Source: CAYQSU01 sp964420325 (GTDB lineage: Bacteria; Pseudomonadota; Alphaproteobacteria; Rhodospirillales; Defluviicoccaceae). From it: a stretch of DNA of 64,000 nt. Positions within the stretch are counted from its first letter, which is position 1. Each line of letters starts with the position of its first letter. Shown here piece by piece: positions 33,999-41,952 of the stretch. The position numbers were made by a program, and so were the translations under genes. The notes beneath the pieces were generated by a model. It worked only from the letters and a program-made list of their open reading frames with translations, was not told the DNA's origin and did not search any database. The stretch lies in the NCBI GenBank assembly GCA_964420325.1, contig CAYQSU010000007.1, forward strand, positions 11,319-75,318. Direction: 5' to 3'.

Positions 33999-34703
33999 CT
34001 ACGCTTCCTCTTCGACGATTCGCGCAAGCTCCTGGGGCTCGAGGAGGGTGATCGAGCCCCGCCGAACGTCGATGAGCCCGGCGTCCTCCCAGGATCGCAG
34101 CTGCTTGTTGACGGCTTCCCGGGTGGTGCCGACGATGCTGGCGAGAACGTGCTGCGGGAGGCGGATCGCATCGTGCATCTCCCCGCTCTTCCGCCGACCA
34201 TGATAATCGGAGGCAACGAGCAGCCGCTTGGCCAGGCGCGATCTCAAGTTGCGGAAGTTGTAATCCTCGAGCTGCTCGTCGGTCGACCTCAGCCGGTCGC
34301 ACATCATCAGCAACAGATTGACGCAGACCTTTGGGTTGCGCTCGAGGATGGGGAGGAAGTCCCGACGGTTGAGGATGAGCAGGTCCGTCGGCTCGAGCGT
34401 GACGGCGTCGGCCGTCCGTTCGCCGCCGTCGATCATCGCGATCTCGCCGAACACCTGGCCCGGCCCGAAGACGGCCAGCACCATCTCGCGCCCGTCCGCC
34501 GCAAAGCAGGAGATGCGCACGCGCCCCTTGAGCACCGCCATCATCGACGTCCCCGGATCACCCTTCGAGAACAGCGTCCGGCCGGCCGGAAACGACGTGA
34601 CCGTCGCGAGCTCGGCCAGCCGATCAAGATCGGCGGGCATGAAATCCTTCAGGATATAGTGACTTGCCAAGACGTCGCGGATCAACGCGCGCGTATCGCC
34701 CAT
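33999..34703 (-). CDS. Crp/Fnr family transcriptional regulator
   Basis: A 234-residue regulator. A cyclic-nucleotide-type sensor barrel occupies about residues 20-135 ('FPAGRTLFSKGDPGTSMMAV', 'FGPGQVFGEIAMIDGGERTA'). A dimer helix is followed by a winged helix at about 155-225 ('IRLPQHVLASIVGTTREAVN', 'LRSWEDAGLIDVRRGSI'). There are no N-terminal cysteines, so it is not an Fe-S FNR oxygen sensor. 'ERTADAVTLEPTDLL' resembles the Crp-like phosphate cassette only partly. It is divergent from the aldolase gene, with a dyad in the shared upstream region. Confidence 0.93.
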   Translation of the reverse strand: MGDTRALIRDVLASHYILKDFMPADLDRLAELATVTSFPAGRTLFSKGDPGTSMMAVLKGRVRISCFAADGREMVLAVFGPGQVFGEIAMIDGGERTADAVTLEPTDLLILNRRDFLPILERNPKVCVNLLLMMCDRLRSTDEQLEDYNFRNLRSRLAKRLLVASDYHGRRKSGEMHDAIRLPQHVLASIVGTTREAVNKQLRSWEDAGLIDVRRGSITLLEPQELARIVEEEA

Positions 34704-34728
34704 TGCGGGGTCCCCTTCCCAACCACCA

Positions 34729-34753
34729 ACACTTGCTTATCTTGATCAAGTGT
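34729..34753. promoter_or_regulatory. ACACTTG-N11-CAAGTGT dyad, candidate operator
   Basis: A perfect 7-bp inverted repeat, 26 bases upstream of the Crp-family start and in the region shared with the divergent aldolase gene. CTTGATCAAG nests in its right half. The size and symmetry suit a Crp-family dimer, so autoregulation is plausible. It does not match the FNR/FixK consensus TTGAT-N4-ATCAA. Confidence 0.45.
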
Positions 34754-34934
34754 ACCACGAATGCGGGGCCTGTTGGAAACAGCGCTTCGCCCTCTCATCC
34801 GCGGCTCGACACGGCGAGCCAGGGCGAGTGCAGCGTGGACGGCCGTTTGCAGCTTTTGCATCCGCCGCGGACGGTCCTATAAAAGGCTGGCGTCGGGCGC
34901 ATCTTGCCTCGAGCGAGGGACACGGGGAGAGCTC

Positions 34935-36983
34935 ATGCGGAACCGGTGGTCGGACCATGACGCCGAAGCGGCTGTCGAACGCCATGCCGCCGCGGGCGTC
35001 GGCAGAGACGTGGCGCTCAGGACCTATACCACCCGGCTTCTTGGTAGCGAGCCCGCCCTGGTCATTCACGGCGGCGGCAACACGTCGGTGAAGACGACGA
35101 TGCGGGAGGTCACCGGCGACGTCGTCGACGTCATTTGTGTCAAGGGCAGCGGCTGGGACATGGCGGCCATCGAGCCGCCCGGCCTTCCCGCCGTTCGCCT
35201 TCAGCCCCTGCTGAGCCTGGCCGCCCTCGACGCCCTTACGGACGAGGAGATGGTCAACGCGCAACGGGCGAACCTGCTGGACTCGACCGCGCCCAACCCC
35301 TCCGTGGAAACCCTTCTGCACGCGTTCCTGCCCCACAGGTTCATCGACCACACCCACGCGAACGCGGTGCTGGCGCTGTCCGACCAGCCCGAGGGCGACG
35401 CCATCTGCCGGGAGGTCTTTGGCGACAGCATGGGCTACGTCCCCTACATCATGCCCGGCTTCGCGCTCGCAAAAAGGGCGCTCGAGATCTTTCGCGACGA
35501 TCCCGACGTCGACGGTCTCATCCTCCTCAAGCACGGCATCTTCACCTTCGGCGAGACGGCCGAGGAAGCCTACGAACGGATGATCGACAAGGTGACCCTG
35601 GCCGAGCACCGCATCGCCACGGCCGGTCGCAAGATCTTTCCATCCGCCCAGCTGCGCAACCGGATCGCGCCCGCCGCGACGGTGGCACCGATGCTGCGCG
35701 GCCTTGCCGCGATCGACCGCGGCGGCGGGGAATTCACCCGCTGGATCCTCGACTTCCGCTGCGACCCGGCAATCCTCAACTTCGTCAACGGCGACGACCT
35801 CCCCCGCTACGGCTGGCCGGGAACGGCGACGCCGGACCACGTCATCCGCACCAAGGCGAAGCCGCTGATCGTGCCGCCGCCGGCCGCCGACCGTCTCGCC
35901 GAGTTCAGGACCGGCGCGCACGCGGCGATGGCCGCCTACGAGGCCGAGTACCACGCCTACTTCGAGCGCAACAATGCACGCCAAGCGCAGCCGAGGACGG
36001 AACTCGATCCGATCCCGCGGGTCATTCTGGTCCCCGGCCTCGGGCTGTTCGGGCTCGGCGCCTCGGCAACCGCTGCCGCCGTGGCCGCCGACCTCGCCGA
36101 AACCAACATCGACGTGATCAGTGCCGCCGAGGGCATGTCCCGATACGAAGTCATTCCGGAACCGGACATCTTTGACATCGAGTACTGGTCACTGGAGCAG
36201 GCCAAGCTCGGCACGGACCGGCCGAGACCCCTCGACCGCCACATCGTCGTCGTCACCGGCGGCGCGTCGGGAATCGGCGCCGCGACGGCGGCAGCGTTCC
36301 GCGCCGAGGGCGCAGAGGTGGCGGTAGTGGATATTGACGGTGCGGGGGTGGAAAGAGTTGCATCGGGCATCGGCGCGCTCGGGCTCGCGTGCGACGTCAC
36401 CAGCGCGGTGTCGGTCCGCGACGCGTTCGACAGGGTCGCCGAAGCCTTCGGCGGCGTCGACATCGTCGTCTCCAATGCCGGCGCAGCCTGGCAGGGACGC
36501 ATCGGTGACGTGCCGGACGCGCGGCTCAGGGAAAGCTTCGAGCTCAACTTCTTTGCCCACCAGACGGTCGCGCAGAACGCCGTGCGCATCATGCGGGAGC
36601 AAGGCACCGGCGGTTGCCTGCTATTCAACGTATCCAAGCAGGCCATCAATCCCGGGCCGGAGTTCGGTCCCTACGGGCTGCCGAAAGCGGCAACGCTGGC
36701 GCTGATGCGCCAGTACGCCCTCGATCACGGCGGGGAAGGCATCCGCGCGTCGGCCGTCAACGCCGACCGGATCCGCACCGGGCTCCTCACCGATCGAATG
36801 GTGGCCGAGCGCGCGAGAGCGCGCGGGGTCAGCGAGGACATGTACATGGCGGGCAACCTGCTGCGCCAGGAGGTCACCGCCGAGGATGTCGCGCGCGCCT
36901 TCGTCCATCTCGCGCTGTCGCGCCGGACCACCGCCGCCGTGCTCACGGTCGACGGCGGCAACATCGCGGCGGCGTTGCGCTGA
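34935..36983 (+). CDS. bifunctional aldolase/short-chain dehydrogenase
   Basis: A 682-residue fusion. Residues 1 to about 400 form a class II aldolase/adducin domain with the metal-binding 'VIHGGGNTSVK' and 'FIDHTHANAVLAL'. Residues about 430-682 form a short-chain dehydrogenase with the NAD loop 'VVVTGGASGIGAATA', 'NAG' and the Ser...Tyr-x3-Lys set ('FNVSKQ', 'YGLPKAA'). The family is known as rhamnulose-1-phosphate aldolase/alcohol dehydrogenase and acts on deoxy sugars such as rhamnose. Here the exact sugar is unknown, since no kinase or isomerase is adjacent. GGGGAGAGCTC precedes the ATG. Confidence 0.9.
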   Translation: MRNRWSDHDAEAAVERHAAAGVGRDVALRTYTTRLLGSEPALVIHGGGNTSVKTTMREVTGDVVDVICVKGSGWDMAAIEPPGLPAVRLQPLLSLAALDALTDEEMVNAQRANLLDSTAPNPSVETLLHAFLPHRFIDHTHANAVLALSDQPEGDAICREVFGDSMGYVPYIMPGFALAKRALEIFRDDPDVDGLILLKHGIFTFGETAEEAYERMIDKVTLAEHRIATAGRKIFPSAQLRNRIAPAATVAPMLRGLAAIDRGGGEFTRWILDFRCDPAILNFVNGDDLPRYGWPGTATPDHVIRTKAKPLIVPPPAADRLAEFRTGAHAAMAAYEAEYHAYFERNNARQAQPRTELDPIPRVILVPGLGLFGLGASATAAAVAADLAETNIDVISAAEGMSRYEVIPEPDIFDIEYWSLEQAKLGTDRPRPLDRHIVVVTGGASGIGAATAAAFRAEGAEVAVVDIDGAGVERVASGIGALGLACDVTSAVSVRDAFDRVAEAFGGVDIVVSNAGAAWQGRIGDVPDARLRESFELNFFAHQTVAQNAVRIMREQGTGGCLLFNVSKQAINPGPEFGPYGLPKAATLALMRQYALDHGGEGIRASAVNADRIRTGLLTDRMVAERARARGVSEDMYMAGNLLRQEVTAEDVARAFVHLALSRRTTAAVLTVDGGNIAAALR

Positions 36984-37116
36984 CGGGATCAGGCGGGGAA
37001 AATCGACCGGAGACTTGACGGTTCACGGTTGGGATTGCGGGGCCGTGGTGCTAGACTTCCCAGTGTGCTCGCTCGACGCTCGGGCGTTTTCTCTTTGGGG
37101 CTAAGGGGTCAACACG

Positions 37117-37518
37117 ATGCTGCGCAGAACGACGCTTACCCGAGGCTTGGCCGGAGTGCTGCTGTCGGCGACGCTCGCCTTGACCGGCGAATCCGGCGCG
37201 ACCGCGGCCGAGGAGCAGGTCAGCTTCAAACTGGACGTGTACCCGATCCTGGAAAGCCGCTGCGTCGCCTGCCACAACCCGGGCGGTGACGGCTACGGAG
37301 CCAGCGGTCTCGACCTGAGCAGCTACCAGGGATTGATAAAGGGCACCAAGTACGGCCCGATCGTCGTCCCGGGCGATCCGCTCACCAGCAACCTCAACGT
37401 CCTGGTCGAAGGCCGGGCTTCACCCGAGATCCGCATGCCTCACGACCAGCGGCCGCTTCTCCGATATCAGACGCTGATCATCCGCGACTGGGTGAAGCAG
37501 GGCGCCAGCGACAACTGA
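37117..37518 (+). CDS. small periplasmic c-type cytochrome domain protein
   Basis: A 133-residue exported protein. The signal peptide (1-30, 'GVLLSATLALTGESGATAAE') is followed by one heme site, Cys49-Val-Ala-Cys52-His53, in 'ILESRCVACHNPGG'. The context 'DVYPILESRCVACH' plus 'SGLDLSSYQGLIKG' and 'RMPHDQRPL' is that of planctomycete-type cytochrome c (PSCyt1-like) domains. 'RMP' could give the distal Met. It may be a periplasmic electron carrier. It converges with the bc1 operon, separated by a hairpin. Confidence 0.88.
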   Translation: MLRRTTLTRGLAGVLLSATLALTGESGATAAEEQVSFKLDVYPILESRCVACHNPGGDGYGASGLDLSSYQGLIKGTKYGPIVVPGDPLTSNLNVLVEGRASPEIRMPHDQRPLLRYQTLIIRDWVKQGASDN

Positions 37519-37533
37519 CCCGCGCCGGACGGC

Positions 37534-37558
37534 CCGCCGCCGCGATCCACGGCGGCGG
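37534..37558. terminator. hairpin between convergent cytochrome genes
   Basis: A perfect 9-bp inverted repeat (CCGCCGCCG / CGGCGGCGG) with a 7-base loop fills the 48-base gap between the small cytochrome gene and petC, which converge. It probably terminates both transcripts. No T-run is present. Confidence 0.5.
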
Positions 37559-37566
37559 TGTCGGGC

Positions 37567-38367
37567 TCAGTGGATGTCGGACCAGATCCTCTTCTTCACG
37601 GCGTACAGCATCGCCGTCAGCACGATCGTGAACAGCAGGACCATGACGCCGAGGCGCTTGCGCTCCTCCATGTTGGGATCCGCCGCCCAGGACAGGAAGG
37701 TGGCGAGGTCGTCGGCAAGCTGGTCCACGGACGCTTCTGTCCCGTCGGCGTACTCGACGGCGCCCTCGTACAGCGGCGGCGCCATGGCGATCTGACGGCC
37801 CGGGAAGTACTCGTTGTAGTACATCCCTTCCATGAGCTCGACGCCGGCCGGCGGTTCTTCCTCGTAGCCCGTCAGCAACGCGTGCACATAGTCGGCGCCG
37901 TAGGGGCGGAATTTCGTTCCCCGGAACACGGACTCCCCGGCCCGGGCCTTGGTGATCAGCGACAGATCGGGGGGCCACGCCCCGGCATTGGCCGCGCGCG
38001 CCGCCTGCTCGTTCGCATACGGCGAGGGAAACCGGTCGAAGGCCTTCCCCGGGCGCATGAACATGTCGCCCTCGTCGTTCGGCCCGTCCTCGACCTCGTA
38101 CGCGGCCGCCAGCTCCTCGACGTGTTCTTCGCTGAGCCCGATGCCCGTCAGGTTGCGGAAATGCACGAGCTCGAGCGAATGGCAGCTGGCGCAGACCTGT
38201 CGATAGACTTCGAGGCCGCGCTGCACCGCCGCCCGGTCGAAGGTGCCGAACAGCCCGGAGAAACTCCACTGCCTGGCCGGGGCCAGGGTGACCTCGGCGG
38301 CCGAGACGCTCCCCGCCGCCGAAACCATCAGCAGAGCCCCTGCGAGCCCGATAAGTCCTCTCTTCAT
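37567..38367 (-). CDS. petC: cytochrome c1, bc1 complex
   Basis: A 266-residue membrane-anchored cytochrome. A signal peptide (1-24) precedes the heme site Cys59-x-x-Cys62-His63 in 'QVCASCHSLELVHFRNL'. The axial Met lies in 'RQIAMAPPLYEGAV', and the single C-terminal anchor is 'LGVMVLLFTIVLTAMLYAVK'. It passes electrons from the Rieske centre to soluble cytochrome c at the periplasmic face. The start overlaps the cytochrome b stop (ATGA). It is the last gene of the petABC operon. Confidence 0.96.
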   Translation of the reverse strand: MKRGLIGLAGALLMVSAAGSVSAAEVTLAPARQWSFSGLFGTFDRAAVQRGLEVYRQVCASCHSLELVHFRNLTGIGLSEEHVEELAAAYEVEDGPNDEGDMFMRPGKAFDRFPSPYANEQAARAANAGAWPPDLSLITKARAGESVFRGTKFRPYGADYVHALLTGYEEEPPAGVELMEGMYYNEYFPGRQIAMAPPLYEGAVEYADGTEASVDQLADDLATFLSWAADPNMEERKRLGVMVLLFTIVLTAMLYAVKKRIWSDIH

Positions 38368-39635
38368 TCTGCAGCCTCCGCGACCACTCCGGTTCCTCCG
38401 CCGACGGCGGCACTGATGCTGGAAGGAAGCGCCAAGGGACGCTCGAACAATCCCAGCAAGGGAATAACGACAAGGAAATGTGCGAAATAGTAGGCCGTCG
38501 CCAGCTGCCCGATGACGAGCCACGTGCCCTCCGGTGGATGGGCTCCGACGATCCCCAACAGCACGCAGTCGGCGACGAAGATCCAGAAGAACATCTTGTA
38601 ATAGGGCCGGAACCGGGCGCTCCGCACCGGCGAGCGATCCAGCCAGGGCAGAATCAGCAGGATCAGGATGGACGCGAACATCAAGACGACGCCGATCAGC
38701 TTCGCCGACAGGAACCAGACGTCGAAGGTGATGGCACGCAGAATGGCGTAATACGGGAGAAAGTACCATTCCGGGACGATGTGCGGCGGGGTCACCAGCG
38801 GGTTGGCCGGCACGTAGTTGATCGGCTCGCTGGCGAGGTCAGGCAGGAAGAACACGAAGAAGAAATACAGGATCAGGAACAGACCCATCCCGTAGAGATC
38901 CTTCGCAGTGTAGTACGGCGTGAACGGAATGGTGTCCTGCGGGCTCTTGACGTCGATTCCGAGCGGGTTGTTCGACTTTTTTACATGAAGCGCCCAGAGG
39001 TGCAGAAAGACCAAGGCAAAAATCACGAACGGAAGGAGATAGTGAAGGGCGTAGAACCGGTTGAGGGTCGGGTTGTCGACCGCGAAGCCGCCCCACAGCC
39101 AAGTGACGATGGCATCGCCGACCAAGGGGATGGCCGAGAACAGGCTGGTGATCACCTTCGCCGCCCAGTAGCTCATCTGCCCCCAAGGCAGCACGTAGCC
39201 CATGAAGGCGGTCGCCATCATCGCCAACAGGATGACGACACCGATGATCCACAGGAGCTCCCGCGGTGGCTTGTAGGAGCCGTAGTAGAGCCCGCGAAAG
39301 ATGTGGATATAGACGACGAGGAAGAACATCGACCCGCCGTTCATATGCAGGTAGCGCATCAGCCAGCCGTAGTTCACGTCCCGCATGATGCGCTCGACGC
39401 TCAAGAATGCGTGGTCGACATGCGGCGTGTAATGCATGGCGAGGAAGATGCCGGTCGCGATCATGATGACGAGCGCCACGCCGGCGAGAGAGCCGAAGTT
39501 CCACCAGTAGTTCAAATTGCGGGGAGCCGGATAATCGACCAGATGCTCCTGCATCATGGTGAATACGGGCATCCGGTCGTCGAACCAGCGGATGAACGGG
39601 TTCTTCCAGGTGTACGTCTGCTTTGCGGTTGCCAT
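38364..39635 (-). CDS. petB: cytochrome b, bc1 complex
   Basis: A 423-residue polytopic protein with eight membrane helices and the bis-heme four-His arrangement ('YLHMNGGSMFFLVVYIHIFR', 'ALHYLLPFVIFALVFLHLWA'). The Qo-site PEWY motif is visible in 'HIVPEWYFLPYYAIL'. It oxidises ubiquinol and drives proton release. The ATG at 39635 is used; a TTG two codons earlier is less likely. It lies between petA and petC with minimal spacing. Confidence 0.97.
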   Translation of the reverse strand: MATAKQTYTWKNPFIRWFDDRMPVFTMMQEHLVDYPAPRNLNYWWNFGSLAGVALVIMIATGIFLAMHYTPHVDHAFLSVERIMRDVNYGWLMRYLHMNGGSMFFLVVYIHIFRGLYYGSYKPPRELLWIIGVVILLAMMATAFMGYVLPWGQMSYWAAKVITSLFSAIPLVGDAIVTWLWGGFAVDNPTLNRFYALHYLLPFVIFALVFLHLWALHVKKSNNPLGIDVKSPQDTIPFTPYYTAKDLYGMGLFLILYFFFVFFLPDLASEPINYVPANPLVTPPHIVPEWYFLPYYAILRAITFDVWFLSAKLIGVVLMFASILILLILPWLDRSPVRSARFRPYYKMFFWIFVADCVLLGIVGAHPPEGTWLVIGQLATAYYFAHFLVVIPLLGLFERPLALPSSISAAVGGGTGVVAEAAE

Positions 39636-39647
39636 CGCCAATGTCTC

Positions 39648-40202
39648 TCAGCCGATGCGGATCGTGGAGTCGTCGACAAACCCGTAAGGCGGAACGTCGA
39701 GATTGGTCGGTGCCGGGCCCTTGCGGATCCTGCCCGACGTGTCGTAGTGCGATCCGTGGCAGGGACAGAACCAACCGCCGTACTCGCCCTTCGGATCGGT
39801 CGGCTTCTGGCCCAGGGGGATGCAACCGAGATGCGTGCAGACGCCGACCATGACCAGCCACTGCGGCTTCTGGACGCGATCCTCGTCGGGCTCCGGATGG
39901 GGCAGGGCGGCAAGGTCGACTGCGCGCGCCTCGTCGATCTCGGCCTGGGTCCGGTGGCGGATGAACACCGGCGATCCGCGCCACACCACGGTGATCGCCT
40001 GTCCTTCCTCGATCGGCGATAGATCGACGCCGGTCTGGGCGAGGGCGAGCGTGTCCTTGGCCGGGTTCATGCTGTCGATGAACGGCCAGAGGGCCAAGGC
40101 TGTGCCGACGAGCCCGACGGCGGCCGTGGAGATCAGCAGGAAATCCCGTCGTGTTTCCCCTTCGCCCGAGTGCTCAGGAGACGCCGGTGCCGAGTTTGCC
40201 AT
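39648..40202 (-). CDS. petA: Rieske iron-sulfur subunit, bc1 complex
   Basis: A 184-residue protein. 'TRRDFLLISTAAVGLVG' is a Tat-like signal/anchor. The [2Fe-2S] cluster ligands are Cys122 and His124 in 'CTHLGC' and Cys146 and His149 in 'CPCHGSHYD', with Cys127 and Cys148 forming the usual disulfide. It moves electrons from ubiquinol to cytochrome c1. It is the first gene of the petABC operon. The 308-base region upstream, shared with the divergent trmL-hemF unit, must hold its promoter. Confidence 0.97.
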   Translation of the reverse strand: MANSAPASPEHSGEGETRRDFLLISTAAVGLVGTALALWPFIDSMNPAKDTLALAQTGVDLSPIEEGQAITVVWRGSPVFIRHRTQAEIDEARAVDLAALPHPEPDEDRVQKPQWLVMVGVCTHLGCIPLGQKPTDPKGEYGGWFCPCHGSHYDTSGRIRKGPAPTNLDVPPYGFVDDSTIRIG

Positions 40203-40510
40203 GGGAAACCACCCTTACCTGATCCCTGCCGGGAAACCGCCGGCAAGGCCTTGGACCTCTCCACACATGCAGCCCTCGAGAGAGCATGTCAATGGTGCGG
40301 TGCAGCATAGCGGCTTTCCTTGACGGAAATCAACGCCGCTGTCGAACGCCGATCGAGCCGGCCGCCGAGTGGCTCCCCCCACATCGCGAGCCGTTCCGAT
40401 CCTGCGTGTCGGTATACTGAAAACACCGAACGGTGCAAACGGCGCAGGTGGGTCAAGCGCCCTTGTGCCGGGCATCGCGACGCCTGACAACGGAACCGGA
40501 CTGCGAAGCC
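40203..40510. other. 308-bp divergent intergenic region (petA / trmL)
   Basis: No gene is supported. It should contain divergent promoters for the bc1 operon and trmL-hemF. AT-richer patches with TTGACG-like (about 40319) and GGTATACTGAAAA (about 40412) segments are candidate promoter parts. No operator is obvious. Confidence 0.4.
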
Positions 40511-40981
40511 ATGCGTCTCCTTCTGTTTCAGCCGGACATTCCGCAGAACACCGCCGCCATGATGAGGACGGCCGCCTGTCTCGGGATCGCCGTCGAGGTG
40601 ATCGAGCCGTGCGGCTTTCTCTTCGGCGACCGCCAGTTCCGCCGTGCAGGATTGGACTACCTCGACCACGTCACCCTCGTGCGCCACCCTTCGTGGGAGG
40701 CATTCTGCGGCGCGCGCCGGAACGACGACGGGGCTCGCATCGTCCTCCTCACCAAGCGTGCCCCCGTCTCGTACACCGCCTTTCGGTTCCACGACGACGA
40801 CCTCTTGATGGTCGGACGGGAAACCGCAGGCGTCCCCGAGACGATCCATGCCGCCGTCGATGCCAGGGTCGCCATCCCGATGCGGCCGGAGCTGCGTTCG
40901 CTCAACGTCGCCGTGGCGGCCGCCATGGTGCTCGGCGAGGCGCTGCGGCAGACGGCGGGATTTCCCGGAGACCGGCCGTGA
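40511..40981 (+). CDS. trmL: tRNA (cytidine/uridine-34 2'-O)-methyltransferase TrmL
   Basis: A 156-residue SPOUT-fold enzyme that methylates the wobble base of tRNA-Leu using S-adenosylmethionine. Family blocks are complete: 'LLLFQPDIPQNTAAMMRTAA', 'AGLDYLDHVTLVRHPSW', 'LLMVGRETAGVPE' and the knotted SAM site 'IPMRPELRSLNVAVAAAMVL'. The length is that of the single-domain TrmL type. The ATG at 40511 begins the conserved sequence. Its stop overlaps the hemF start (GTGA). Confidence 0.94.
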   Translation: MRLLLFQPDIPQNTAAMMRTAACLGIAVEVIEPCGFLFGDRQFRRAGLDYLDHVTLVRHPSWEAFCGARRNDDGARIVLLTKRAPVSYTAFRFHDDDLLMVGRETAGVPETIHAAVDARVAIPMRPELRSLNVAVAAAMVLGEALRQTAGFPGDRP

Positions 40982-41820
40982 CCGAGCCGAGCGTGGACCG
41001 CAAGGCCCGCGCCTCCGCCTGGTTTGCGGAGATTCGCGACCGGCTGGTCGCAGCGTTCGAGGCCATCGAAGCAGAGGGCGAAGGCCCCAGCCCGCCCGGC
41101 CGCTTCGAGGTCAAGCGGTGGCATCGTCCAGGGGGCGGCGGCGGCGTCGCGTCGATCCTCCGCGGCCGCGTCCTCGAGAAGGCCGGCGTCAACGTGTCAA
41201 CCGTCGAAGGCACGTTTCCTGAGCCGCTCCGGCAGGAGATCCCGGGGGCGTCTGAAGATCCCCGGTTCTGGGCCTCGGGCGTGTCCGTCGTCGTCCATCC
41301 GCGCTCGCCGAAGGTGCCGGCGGCGCACATGAACACGCGAATGATCGTTACCACCAAGAGCTGGTTCGGCGGCGGCGCGGACCTGACGCCCGTGTTCGCG
41401 GTCGAGGAGGACAGTCGCGCCTTCCATGCCGCGCTCAGAGCGGCCTGCGACGCCCACGACCCGACCTACCACGGCCGGTTCAACGCTTGGTGCGACGACT
41501 ACTTCCGCATCGCGCATCGGGGCGAGACCCGCGGTGTCGGTGGCATCTTCTTCGATGATCTCGCCTCGGCGCGCTGGCAGGACGACTTCGCCTTCATCCA
41601 GGACGTCGGCCTCGCCTTTCTCGACGTCTATCCCGGGCTTGTGCGGCGGCGGATGGGAGAGCCCTGGACCGATGACGACCGCCGAGCCCAGCTCGTCAAG
41701 CGCGGTCGCTACGTCGAGTTCAACCTGGTCTACGACCGGGGCACGCGGTTCGGGCTGATGACGGGGGGCGACCCCGATGCGGTCCTGATGTCGTTGCCGC
41801 CCCTCGCCGCCTGGCCCTAG
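40978..41820 (+). CDS. hemF: oxygen-dependent coproporphyrinogen-III oxidase
   Basis: A 280-residue enzyme of heme synthesis that converts coproporphyrinogen III to protoporphyrinogen IX with O2. Signatures are 'GGGGGVASILRGRVLEKAGV', 'HMNTRMIVTTKSWFGGGADL', 'RGVGGIFFDDLAS' and 'RGRYVEFNLVYDRGTRFG'. The GTG start overlaps the trmL stop, so the two are translationally coupled. Its nearness to the bc1 operon fits aerobic heme and cytochrome demand. Confidence 0.97.
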   Translation: MTEPSVDRKARASAWFAEIRDRLVAAFEAIEAEGEGPSPPGRFEVKRWHRPGGGGGVASILRGRVLEKAGVNVSTVEGTFPEPLRQEIPGASEDPRFWASGVSVVVHPRSPKVPAAHMNTRMIVTTKSWFGGGADLTPVFAVEEDSRAFHAALRAACDAHDPTYHGRFNAWCDDYFRIAHRGETRGVGGIFFDDLASARWQDDFAFIQDVGLAFLDVYPGLVRRRMGEPWTDDDRRAQLVKRGRYVEFNLVYDRGTRFGLMTGGDPDAVLMSLPPLAAWP

Positions 41821-41952
41821 GACCGCACGGGCTCGCATCCGGGAATCTGCAGCGATCCACGGCGCGGGGGTCAACGGATGTCGGCACCGGCACGACGCCT
41901 CTGCCCGGTCGGACGGAGTCGCGCCGCAGAGGCGCGGCTCCGCACGCGGCTT

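Noticed and set aside
34741..34750. FNR/FixK box
   Set aside because: CTTGATCAAG lacks the four-base spacer of TTGAT-N4-ATCAA. The larger ACACTTG/CAAGTGT dyad fits better.
38478..40022. Open frame of 514 codons opposite the bc1 operon
   Set aside because: It runs across cytochrome b and the Rieske gene on the other strand and has a His/Asp/Arg-rich, non-protein-like composition.
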